Assembly (NCBI GenBank): GCA_965216395.1
Contig: OZ244156.1
Coordinates: 558,001 to 622,000, forward strand
Source of the DNA: CAZBXD01 sp965216395
GTDB taxonomy: Bacteria > Pseudomonadota > Alphaproteobacteria > Micavibrionales > SZUA-601
Direction of reading: 5' to 3'
DNA: 64,000 bases
The notes under the pieces were generated by a model. That model worked only from the letters and a program-made list of their open reading frames with translations, had not been told where the DNA came from and did no database searches. Shown here in pieces: positions 53,078 to 60,882 of the stretch. The translations under genes and the position numbers were made by a program. Positions within the stretch are counted from its first letter, which is position 1. Each line of letters begins with the position of its first letter.

Positions 53078-55066
53078 TTAAACGTCAATATCCTTAGCAA
53101 ATTCGGCATTTTCTTGAATAAACTTAAAACGTGCTTCAGCTTTTCGGCCCATGAGGCGATCAATTAGACGTTTGGCTTGCATCGGTTCGGGGCCTTCAAA
53201 ATCATCACTATGTAAGGTGATACGCATTAATTGTCGTTTTTCTGGGTGCATTGTTGTTTCCTTTAGCGAAGCAGCGGGCATTTCACCTAAACCTTTAAAG
53301 CGGCTGATATCAATCTTTTTATTTCGATCAAACAGAGTGTCTATTAATTCTTCACGATGTTGGTCATCTTGCGCGTATACGGATTTTTTACCCTGAACCA
53401 GGCGATAAAGCGGCGGCATAGCTAAATAGAGACGGCCACTTTCTATTAAGCCAGGGCACTGTTTGAAGAAAAATGTAATTAATAATGTTGCGATATGGGC
53501 ACCATCAACATCCGCATCGGTCATAATAATAATGCGTTCATAGCGTAAATCATCTGTATTAAAATCTTTACCCAAACCACATCCTAAAGCGGTTGCAAGG
53601 GTTTTAATATCCGCGTTAGCGGTTAATTTTTGTGCAGAAGCGCTGGCCACATTTAAGATTTTTCCACGTAAGGGGAGAATAGCTTGTGTTTCACGATTAC
53701 GCGCTTGTTTGGCTGAACCGCCCGCAGAATCACCTTCAACAATAAAAAGCTCTGTTCCTTCGGCGCTGTTACGACTACAATCAGAAAGCTTACCTGGCAA
53801 ACGCAAACGACGTGTCGCACTTTTGCGCTCTAATGGTTTTTTATTACGTTTTCTTTGTCGTTCTGCGGCGCGTTCTAAAATATTTTCCACCAGTTTTTTA
53901 CTTGCGGCTGTATTACTACCAAGCCAGAGATCAAACGGATCTTTCATGGCCATTTCAACAGCACGCGCAGTTGATTTTAAAACAAGTTTTTCTTTGGTTT
54001 GCCCTTGGAATTGGGGATCTTTAACAAAAACAGATAGGATGATTGAGGCGCCGCCCAATACATCTTCGGCTGTAATTTTAGAACCGCCTTTTTCACCAAT
54101 TAAATCTGTATATTGCTTAATGCCACGTGTTAATGCTGTGCGCAAACCGGATTCATGCGTGCCACCTAATGGTGTTGAGATGGTGTTACAATAGCTGTGG
54201 CAGAAACCATTTTCGTCTTCTGTCCACGCAATAGCCCATTCAACTCGCCCTTGATTATCAGCTAAGTCGTTTCGCCCTGAAAAAAAACTGGCAGTGAGTG
54301 TGGGTCTTTCTTGAACTTGACTATTAAGAAAGTCTAATAAGCCATTGGGAAAATATATTTTTTCTTCTGTCGGTATGTTTGAGTCTTTATTGATTAAGCG
54401 AGGATCACACTTCCACCTGATCTCAACGCCAGAGAATAAATAGGCCTTTGAACGCGCCATTTCATAAAGTATTTTTGGATTAAACTGAATACCAGAATCA
54501 AATATTTCCTGATCGGGCCAAAATGTCACACTGGTTCCGCGTCTGTTATGGATAACGCCGTGATCTTGCAGTGGGGTTACAGTTTTTCCGCGTGAAAACT
54601 CTTGGATATAGAGTTTTTTATCACGCGCTACTTCTACAATTGTCTTGGTTGATAAAGCATTGACAACTGAAATACCCACACCATGCAACCCACCAGAGGT
54701 ATTATAAGATTTATCAGAAAATTTGCCACCTGAATGCAAAGTCGTCATAATTACTTCAAGCGCGGATTTATCTTGATATTTTGGGTGTTTTCCAACAGGA
54801 ATGCCGCGTCCGTTATCGGCAATGGTCACACTGCCATCAGCATTTAATTTTAAATCGATCCTTGTGGCATGACCCGCCACCGCTTCATCCATGGAGTTGT
54901 CAAGCACTTCGATAACCAAATGGTGTAATGCCCGTTGATCCGTACCGCCAATATACATCCCTGGACGCTTGCGAACGGGTTCTAACCCTTCCAGAACCTC
55001 GATATCTTCGGCTGTGTAGGATTGATTCTGTGGTGCTTTGTTTGTGTCTTTTAATAAATCATTCAT
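53078..55066 (-). CDS. parE: DNA topoisomerase IV subunit B
   Basis: A 662-residue ATPase subunit of the decatenating topoisomerase. It has the GHKL ATPase site (VLDNSMDEAVAG, DNGRGIPVGKHP, TSGGLHGVGISVVNALS), the transducer, and the TOPRIM region with EGDSAGGSAKQARNR and MTDADVDGAHI. The IEVLEGLEPVRKRPGMYIGG start and QAILPLRGKILNV favour ParE over GyrB, as does the short length. It is the first gene of the minus-strand run reaching 46906. The 139 bases upstream are a divergent promoter region with no clear boxes. Confidence 0.9.
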   Translation of the reverse strand: MNDLLKDTNKAPQNQSYTAEDIEVLEGLEPVRKRPGMYIGGTDQRALHHLVIEVLDNSMDEAVAGHATRIDLKLNADGSVTIADNGRGIPVGKHPKYQDKSALEVIMTTLHSGGKFSDKSYNTSGGLHGVGISVVNALSTKTIVEVARDKKLYIQEFSRGKTVTPLQDHGVIHNRRGTSVTFWPDQEIFDSGIQFNPKILYEMARSKAYLFSGVEIRWKCDPRLINKDSNIPTEEKIYFPNGLLDFLNSQVQERPTLTASFFSGRNDLADNQGRVEWAIAWTEDENGFCHSYCNTISTPLGGTHESGLRTALTRGIKQYTDLIGEKGGSKITAEDVLGGASIILSVFVKDPQFQGQTKEKLVLKSTARAVEMAMKDPFDLWLGSNTAASKKLVENILERAAERQRKRNKKPLERKSATRRLRLPGKLSDCSRNSAEGTELFIVEGDSAGGSAKQARNRETQAILPLRGKILNVASASAQKLTANADIKTLATALGCGLGKDFNTDDLRYERIIIMTDADVDGAHIATLLITFFFKQCPGLIESGRLYLAMPPLYRLVQGKKSVYAQDDQHREELIDTLFDRNKKIDISRFKGLGEMPAASLKETTMHPEKRQLMRITLHSDDFEGPEPMQAKRLIDRLMGRKAEARFKFIQENAEFAKDIDV

Positions 55067-55205
55067 GCGCGCGATTATGGCGAGGGGTTACAGGTTTTGC
55101 AAGAGGGCAAAAGCATTCATGAGACTTTCTTTTTATTTTTATTCGTAATAATATGAATTATTGAATATTCTAGCCCTTCTAATAAGTGATGTATAAAAAT
55201 ATAAA

Positions 55206-56495
55206 ATGAAGATAAAATTTAATCAAACGACTGTTACAATCATTGCCTGTGCCGCTATGGCGGTTTTTATGTTTGGTAAAAATTTTATGGGCCAAACGCC
55301 TAAGAGTTCTGGGAATAGAGGCACACAACAGATTTCTCAGCAGTCGGTGAACGCTCAAAAAACGTCACAAGCGCGTTTTAACCAAGAAAATAAGAATGTT
55401 GAATTGCCCGATGGTTCACAATTAACATCAGACTACATAGCTGAAAAACTAACAAAATTTCAAGAAGTTCCCTTTGGCGATAAAGAACTTGAGTATCAAA
55501 TATCTTTGCCAGATACATGGATTCGATCTAATTTTGCGCAATTTGGATTACCAAACCAAGATAAATATGTCCTTTTGACAAATATTGCACGCTATTTTGG
55601 ACCTTCTCTGGGAGATTTGCGCCCGTTTGTTTGGTTTGAAGCACTTCATTTAGAAAGAGAAATTACCGCACGTGATTACATGTATGGATATTTTACTGAA
55701 CGTGGCTTAACACCACAAACCGTGGAAACCGCTTCTGAATTAGATGCCCAAGCGCTTTTCACTGAAGTGCAGAAAAATCAAGGTTCTTATGCAATTCATG
55801 CGCGTTTTATGATTTCTGGTGATCGGTTAGTGATCCTTAAATTCGGTGTTCCTATACAGTATTACAAAGAATTTAAAGATATTATGGGGTATGCGATATC
55901 TTCTTTTGAATTAAAACAGATCATTCGTCGAAAAATTGAAGAGAGAGAGACGTTTAAGCTTCTTAATGTGCTCTCTTTTGATCATTTAGAATCATGGACG
56001 CCTGCTCAGGTGGATCGTGGATCAACCTTAAAGACGGGTATGGAATTGCAAAATTTTCATCCGCAAGGGGGGTTGAATGGTATTATTTATATCAAAGCCT
56101 ATCGCAAAATGAAAAATCTTGACGAAGCAGCTTTATGGCCAGAAATTGAACAATTCTTATTAGAGCGGGGTTTTGCTCTTTTGGATCAAAAGGAAGAAAA
56201 AGATCATCAAAAGCTTGAAACGGCTATGAAATATAACCAATTTTCACAAAAAGTTTATGATGTGACGTTTGGCGATTTAATCAAAAAGACAGATTTTGAT
56301 ATTGATCGTGGTGAAAAAAATATTATTCGTCAAACTTTGTATGTCACACGCATTGATAATGACAATCATATTGCTTATTTTATGCTGATTACACCCGATA
56401 ATGATAAATATTACATGACATGGGCACAAAATATTTATGCGTATAATCTTTTGCTGCGTAGTTTAAATATGACTGAAAAAGAAATTATCCAATAA
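55206..56495 (+). CDS. Unrecognised membrane-anchored protein with a possible duplicated PsbP/DUF1795-like domain
   Basis: A 429-residue protein with an N-terminal hydrophobic helix (about 8-26), a Gln/Ser/Asn-rich linker, and two alpha/beta halves of similar plan. Half 1 (about 85-230) starts YQISLPDTWIRS and ends GYAISSFEL. Half 2 (about 250-425) starts FDHLESWTPAQV and ends NIYAYNLLLRSLNM. Each half has a long helix with an ERGLT/ERGFA-type segment followed by several strands, so the protein may be an internal duplication of a PsbP/Mog1-like fold. That is inference. It probably sits in the periplasm. The gene is monocistronic between divergent parE and rpsD. Confidence 0.65.
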   Translation: MKIKFNQTTVTIIACAAMAVFMFGKNFMGQTPKSSGNRGTQQISQQSVNAQKTSQARFNQENKNVELPDGSQLTSDYIAEKLTKFQEVPFGDKELEYQISLPDTWIRSNFAQFGLPNQDKYVLLTNIARYFGPSLGDLRPFVWFEALHLEREITARDYMYGYFTERGLTPQTVETASELDAQALFTEVQKNQGSYAIHARFMISGDRLVILKFGVPIQYYKEFKDIMGYAISSFELKQIIRRKIEERETFKLLNVLSFDHLESWTPAQVDRGSTLKTGMELQNFHPQGGLNGIIYIKAYRKMKNLDEAALWPEIEQFLLERGFALLDQKEEKDHQKLETAMKYNQFSQKVYDVTFGDLIKKTDFDIDRGEKNIIRQTLYVTRIDNDNHIAYFMLITPDNDKYYMTWAQNIYAYNLLLRSLNMTEKEIIQ

Positions 56496-56500
56496 TCTTC

Positions 56501-56528
56501 TTGACTTTTTACTTGAAAATATTATAAA
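56501..56528 (+). promoter_or_regulatory. rpsD promoter
   Basis: TTGACT (56501-56506) and TATAAA (56523-56528) with a 16-base spacer form one of the strongest promoter matches in the window. Transcription would begin near 56535 or slightly before, giving a leader of about 75 bases. Confidence 0.6.
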
Positions 56529-56531
56529 TGC

Positions 56532-56586
56532 GACCATTCCAACGGTGTTGCATGGTCTACTATGCCAGGGATAAGCCCGAGTTGGA
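56532..56586 (+). promoter_or_regulatory. Possible pseudoknot in the rpsD leader
   Basis: Stem 1 pairs GACCAT (56532-56537) with ATGGTC (56552-56557). Its loop contains TCCAAC (56538-56543), which is exactly complementary to GTTGGA (56581-56586). Both helices can form together as an H-type pseudoknot that ends 14 bases before the GAGG ribosome-binding site (56600-56603). Ribosomal protein S4 is a known autoregulator through a pseudoknot in E. coli, so autoregulation is plausible here. The predicted transcription start is close to the first stem, which must be transcribed for this to work. Confidence 0.4.
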
Positions 56587-56611
56587 CAATATTAAAAATG
56601 AGGTAAAAGAC

Positions 56612-57235
56612 ATGAGTGGTAAACGCTTAGCGGCCAAACATAAAATCAGTCGTCGTATCGGCGCTAATCTTTGGGGTCAACCAAGAAGCCCTGTTAATAA
56701 ACGTGCCTATGGTCCTGGACAACATGGCCCAAACGCCCGTCGCGGTAAAAAATCAGATTACGGCCTTCAGTTAGAAGCCAAGCAAACACTAAAAGGTTAC
56801 TATGGCAACATCGGCGAAAAACAGTTTCGTAAATATTACGAGAAAGCGTCACGTCGTCGTGGTGACACGGGTGAAATTTTAATTGACCTTCTAGAACGTC
56901 GCTTAGATGCGGTTATTTATCGTTTGAAGTTTGTGCCAACGGTTTTTGCAGCCCGTCAATTTGTTAATCATGGTCATATTTTGGTTAATGGTAAACGTGT
57001 TAATATTCCATCCTACAGCGTCAAAGACGGTGATGTTATCGAAATGAAAGAAAAATCAAGAACATTGCCTGTTGTTATGCAAGCTGTTGAGGAGCCACAT
57101 CGTGAAGTTCCCGATTATATGGAAGTTGACCATAAAAAAATGCAAGGTAAGTTTTTACGTACACCAGATATGTCAGAAGTACCTTATGCGGTTCAAATGC
57201 AACCCAGTTTGGTTATCGAATTTTATTCACGTTAA
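56612..57235 (+). CDS. rpsD: 30S ribosomal protein S4
   Basis: A 207-residue primary 16S rRNA binder that nucleates small-subunit assembly. It has the N-terminal KRLAAKHKISRRIGANLWG, SPVNKRAYGPGQHG, an S4 RNA-binding domain (RLDAVIYRLKFVPTVFAARQ, NHGHILVNGKRVNIPSY) and the terminal PSLVIEFYSR. I chose the ATG (MSGKRLAAK) by homology, with GAGG eight bases before it; the frame extends upstream through the leader. It is transcribed alone, outside the alpha operon, with its own promoter and terminator. Confidence 0.97.
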   Translation: MSGKRLAAKHKISRRIGANLWGQPRSPVNKRAYGPGQHGPNARRGKKSDYGLQLEAKQTLKGYYGNIGEKQFRKYYEKASRRRGDTGEILIDLLERRLDAVIYRLKFVPTVFAARQFVNHGHILVNGKRVNIPSYSVKDGDVIEMKEKSRTLPVVMQAVEEPHREVPDYMEVDHKKMQGKFLRTPDMSEVPYAVQMQPSLVIEFYSR

Positions 57236-57256
57236 TTTGTGACTATAAAAAAAGCG

Positions 57257-57282
57257 AAGAGGCGACATTTGTCGCCTTTTTA
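57257..57282 (+). terminator. Intrinsic terminator of rpsD
   Basis: AGGCGAC (57260-57266) pairs with GTCGCCT (57271-57277) across a four-base loop, followed by T residues; flanking A/T bases extend the stem. It lies about 25 bases after the rpsD stop. Confidence 0.88.
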
Positions 57283-57311
57283 TTTGCTTATTTTTCAGCT
57301 ATAAATAAGTT

Positions 57312-57980
57312 ATGAAACAAATAAATAAAGATCTTGAAAAAGACACTGTTTTAAAAAATTCGAGTCTTTTTTCTCGCTTACGACGCCATTTTATTGCGGG
57401 TATACTTGTGACCGCCCCTCTGGCGATCACCTTGTTTTTAGCATGGAAAATTATTGCTTATATTGATACACGTGTGAGCCATTTATTACCGCCTCAGTAT
57501 CATCCAGAAACCTATTTACCATTTAACATACCTGGTACGGGTCTTGTGATTATGACGATTGTTTTTATCACAATTGGTGCTTTTGCGGCTGGCTTTATGG
57601 GACGGTTTTTTATCCGCTTAAGTGAGCGCATCTTGGACCGTGTCCCCATTGTTCGCAGTGTTTATGGCGCAACAAAACAAATTGCTCAATCAGTTTTCGA
57701 AGAACGATCGAAAGCGTTTCGTGATGTTGTTTTACTCGAATATCCTATGAAAGGGAAATGGGCCGTTGGTTTTATATCAGGGCGCGCTAAAGGCGAAGTG
57801 CAACATAAAACTGCTTCCGGTGTTGTCAGTGTTTTCGTCCCCACAACACCCAATCCAACCTCCGGTTTTTTGTTGTTTGTTGAAGAGAAAGATTTGGTTT
57901 TTCTTGATATGACAGTGGAAGAGGGGATTAAGCTGGTGGTATCCAGCGGTATTGTCGTGCCAGAGTATAAGAAAAAATAG
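57312..57980 (+). CDS. DUF502 family membrane protein
   Basis: A 222-residue inner-membrane protein with two hydrophobic helices (about 28-50 and 78-100). Family motifs are GILVTAPLAITLFLAWKII, the IPGTGL turn, ILDRVPIVRSVYGATKQI, VVLLEYPMKGKWAVGFISG and VFVPTTPNPTSGFLLFVE. DUF502 proteins are widespread, often close to recG in alphaproteobacteria, and without a settled function. It ends two bases before a convergent small gene. Confidence 0.9.
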   Translation: MKQINKDLEKDTVLKNSSLFSRLRRHFIAGILVTAPLAITLFLAWKIIAYIDTRVSHLLPPQYHPETYLPFNIPGTGLVIMTIVFITIGAFAAGFMGRFFIRLSERILDRVPIVRSVYGATKQIAQSVFEERSKAFRDVVLLEYPMKGKWAVGFISGRAKGEVQHKTASGVVSVFVPTTPNPTSGFLLFVEEKDLVFLDMTVEEGIKLVVSSGIVVPEYKKK

Positions 57981-57982
57981 CC

Positions 57983-58378
57983 TTAAATCTTTTTCTTAGG
58001 CGCATGAATACTTCCTTCAGGATCTAAAATTTTTAGAATTTCGTCAATATTTTCTTCCAGGGCATCATTTTGTAGGATTTTCTCTTTATATTCTTGAAAT
58101 ATACTGTCTTGTGCTTTCATCAATAAATCAGTACATGTGAGGCTCATATTGTTGTTACGGAAAAACATATCGCTCAGTTTTCTTGCATATTTATCGGTTT
58201 TATCGTGGTTTTCTTTTGTAATCTTTTGTCCAGTGAGTTTAAAATTTATAAGCATTCTTTTATGATCAAAAAACTCAAAATATTTCTTTTTATGGTTTTT
58301 GGTAATGATATATTCCTTAGTAGATAGCTTTTTATCTTTATTAAGATAAGCAAGACCTAGTTGGATGTATTCAAACAT
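57983..58378 (-). CDS. Hypothetical protein, helical
   Basis: A 131-residue, lysine-rich protein I do not recognise. It appears largely alpha-helical and soluble, without a signal peptide or membrane segment. Segments YFEFFDHKRMLINFKLTG and NIDEILKILDPEGSIHAPKK stand out. A clear GGAG lies seven bases before the ATG, which supports it being a real gene. It lies between DUF502 and recG, on the recG strand, and is AT-rich. Confidence 0.6.
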   Translation of the reverse strand: MFEYIQLGLAYLNKDKKLSTKEYIITKNHKKKYFEFFDHKRMLINFKLTGQKITKENHDKTDKYARKLSDMFFRNNNMSLTCTDLLMKAQDSIFQEYKEKILQNDALEENIDEILKILDPEGSIHAPKKKI

Positions 58379-58436
58379 AATAATCTCCTTATTAACGGGC
58401 TCTAAGTTAACATAATTATATACATTATGTCAATAA

Positions 58437-60533
58437 TTATCCGCTATTAATTAAACGGATGGCTTCATCCATTTGAAAAAGATAGAGTAGGGTTTTAAGC
58501 GCTTGGCCGCGCTCTGACATCAATTGTGGATCTTTGTTAATAATAAGGCGTGCATCATCATGGGCGGTGTGGATCAGGTGACGATGGGCTGATAAATCCG
58601 CATATTTAAAATGGGGTAATCCAGATTGTCGTGTACCCAGTAATTCACCCGCACCACGCAATTCTAAATCAATTTCGGCAATTTCAAAACCGTCATTGGT
58701 GTCACGCAATGTCTGTAAACGTTTTTTTGCTGTATCGGAGAGGGGCGATGCGTAGAGAAGGAGACAGCTGGCCGGCTTAGCGCCACGTCCCACACGTCCG
58801 CGTAATTGATGCAATTGTGAAAGTCCAAAACGCTCTGCATGTTCGATAATCATGACAGTGGCTTCGGGCACGTCAACACCCACCTCAATCACGGTTGTGG
58901 CGACCAATATATCAACATCGCCATTTTTGAAAGCCATCATTTGAGCATCTTTTTCATCACCTTTCATTTTTCCATGAATAAGTCCAACACGGTGGTTAAA
59001 ATGATTGGTCAAAACTTGATGACGTTCAATTGCGGCCGCCAGATCCATTTTTTCAGATTCTTCAACCAAAGGACAAATCCAAAAAATACGCTCTCCTTGG
59101 CTAATTTTTCTTTTTAAACTGATAATAAGATCAGCAATTTTTTCTTTGTTCATAACCCGTGTATCAATTGGTTGTCGTCCCGCTGGCTTTTCTATCAGGC
59201 GTGAAACATCCATATCCCCATAAACAGTCAAGGTAAGCGTGCGTGGAATGGGTGTTGCCGTCATCACGAGAATATCAATATTTTGTCCTTTTTCTGCGAG
59301 CATCAGGCGCTGGTAAACACCAAAACGGTGCTGTTCATCAATCACCGCTAAACCAAGATCATGAAAATGAATATCTTTTTGAAACAGCGCATGGGTACCA
59401 ATTATAATATCAATCTCCCCAGAGTTTAATTTTTCAAGGATTTCAGCTCTTTTCTTTCCCTTATCCCGACCGGTGAGCACGGCACAATGAATGCCTATTT
59501 TTTCACAAATGGGAATAAGTGTGGCACCATGTTGTCTGGCGAGTACTTCTGTTGGTGCCATAAGTGCCGCTTGTTTACACCCACCAACCACATGCGCCAT
59601 TGCGATTAACGCTACGGCGGTTTTACCACTACCGACATCACCTTGTAAAAGACGTAACATTTTTTGAGTATTTTCTATATCTTGAGTGATATCTTGAATG
59701 GCTTGTTTTTGACCATCAGTTAAATCAAAGGGAAGTGTTTCAACCGCTTTTTCTTTGAGATTTTTACTATCTATAATGGATTGGCCATGATTTTTACGCT
59801 CTTGATTGCGCATTAAAGAAAGCGCTAATTGGCTGGCCAATAATTCGTCATAGGCAAGACGTTGTCTGTTAACATGGTTGGCCAGTAAATCAGCTTGATC
59901 TTTTGGTTGGTGAACAGATAGTAAAGCTTCTTTCCAGCTTGGCCATTGATGTTTATTTTTGAGATTTTTATCTAACCACTCTGGCAGATCGGGTAATTTT
60001 GCGATCGAATAATTCACGGCTTTTTCGAAAAGGCTGTTACTGATACCATGGGTGAGGGGGTAAACAGGTTCTACCTTACACACAGTCTCTTTTTGTGCGA
60101 TGGGTGCGACCTTATCGGGATGTGTCATTTGTGGAAACCCTTGATAAAATTCCACTTTACCACTAATAATAACTTTTTTGCCGATGGGATAATGTTTTTG
60201 GATTGTACTATCCCAAGCGCGAAAGAATATGAGAGGGATTGTGTCTCCCTTATCATCATGGGTAAGAACGCGATAAGGTTTGCCTTTGCCACGTGGTTTT
60301 TGATGAGATTTGACAGTAACAATAAGTGTCGCAATTTCATTGGGAATTAACGCATCAACGGTTTTAATAACCCTTCGATCAATCATGCCAACGGGTAAAT
60401 GGGACAAAATATCAAAAATTTTGGGACCTGCCAGGCGTTCAAGATTACTGGCCGTTTTGGGGCCGATACCCGGTATGCGTTGAATACCAACGAATAAAGG
60501 ATCAAGAGCAAAGGGGCGGGATGATGATGACAT
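58437..60533 (-). CDS. recG: ATP-dependent DNA helicase RecG
   Basis: A 698-residue branched-DNA helicase that remodels stalled forks. It begins with IQRIPGIGPKTASNLERL and the wedge domain. Superfamily 2 motifs follow: Walker A LQGDVGSGKTAVALIAM, APTEVLARQH, VIDEQHRFGV, MTATPIPRTL, VEVGVDVPEATVMIIEHAERFGLSQLHQLRGRVGRG. The GTRQSGLPHFKYADL segment near the end completes the family pattern. It is divergent from sdhE with only 28 bases between start codons, so the two promoters must overlap or lie inside the genes. Confidence 0.97.
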   Translation of the reverse strand: MSSSSRPFALDPLFVGIQRIPGIGPKTASNLERLAGPKIFDILSHLPVGMIDRRVIKTVDALIPNEIATLIVTVKSHQKPRGKGKPYRVLTHDDKGDTIPLIFFRAWDSTIQKHYPIGKKVIISGKVEFYQGFPQMTHPDKVAPIAQKETVCKVEPVYPLTHGISNSLFEKAVNYSIAKLPDLPEWLDKNLKNKHQWPSWKEALLSVHQPKDQADLLANHVNRQRLAYDELLASQLALSLMRNQERKNHGQSIIDSKNLKEKAVETLPFDLTDGQKQAIQDITQDIENTQKMLRLLQGDVGSGKTAVALIAMAHVVGGCKQAALMAPTEVLARQHGATLIPICEKIGIHCAVLTGRDKGKKRAEILEKLNSGEIDIIIGTHALFQKDIHFHDLGLAVIDEQHRFGVYQRLMLAEKGQNIDILVMTATPIPRTLTLTVYGDMDVSRLIEKPAGRQPIDTRVMNKEKIADLIISLKRKISQGERIFWICPLVEESEKMDLAAAIERHQVLTNHFNHRVGLIHGKMKGDEKDAQMMAFKNGDVDILVATTVIEVGVDVPEATVMIIEHAERFGLSQLHQLRGRVGRGAKPASCLLLYASPLSDTAKKRLQTLRDTNDGFEIAEIDLELRGAGELLGTRQSGLPHFKYADLSAHRHLIHTAHDDARLIINKDPQLMSERGQALKTLLYLFQMDEAIRLINSG

Positions 60534-60561
60534 GATATATAAAAACCTCTATAGTCATTAT

Positions 60562-60837
60562 ATGGATGAAATAACCTTAGAAAACAAAAAAAAGAAATTG
60601 ATTTTCCGTTGTGGTCATCGTGGCACCAAAGAAATGGATATTTTTCTTGGTCAATTTGCAAAATATTACGTTCCGAATTTCAATGTTGATCAGCTTACAA
60701 TGTTTGAAACCTTTATCACGAATCCAGACCCCGATATATATAATTGGTTGACAGGCCAAGAGCAGTTACCGCAAGAATGGGATAATGAAATATCACAACT
60801 TTTGCTGAAATTTCATCTAAACCATAATCAAACATGA
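60562..60837 (+). CDS. sdhE: FAD assembly factor SdhE (succinate dehydrogenase assembly factor 2)
   Basis: A 91-residue helical protein that helps attach FAD covalently to succinate dehydrogenase. The diagnostic motif is RGTKEMD (RGxxE), followed by FLGQFAKYY and the later DPDIYNWLTGQEQLP. The ATG giving MDEITLEN is used; the frame opens 30 bases earlier, on the recG start. Its stop overlaps an ATG (ATGA at 60834-60837) that should couple translation to mfd. recG-sdhE-mfd clustering is usual in alphaproteobacteria. Confidence 0.94.
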   Translation: MDEITLENKKKKLIFRCGHRGTKEMDIFLGQFAKYYVPNFNVDQLTMFETFITNPDPDIYNWLTGQEQLPQEWDNEISQLLLKFHLNHNQT

Positions 60838-60882
60838 AAAATAGTTGATTTATTACCACAAAACGATAGTCTCGGCGCTGTT

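Noticed and set aside
58839..60350. Plus-strand open frames opposite recG
   Set aside because: They lie wholly within recG on the other strand and lack start signals and recognisable content.
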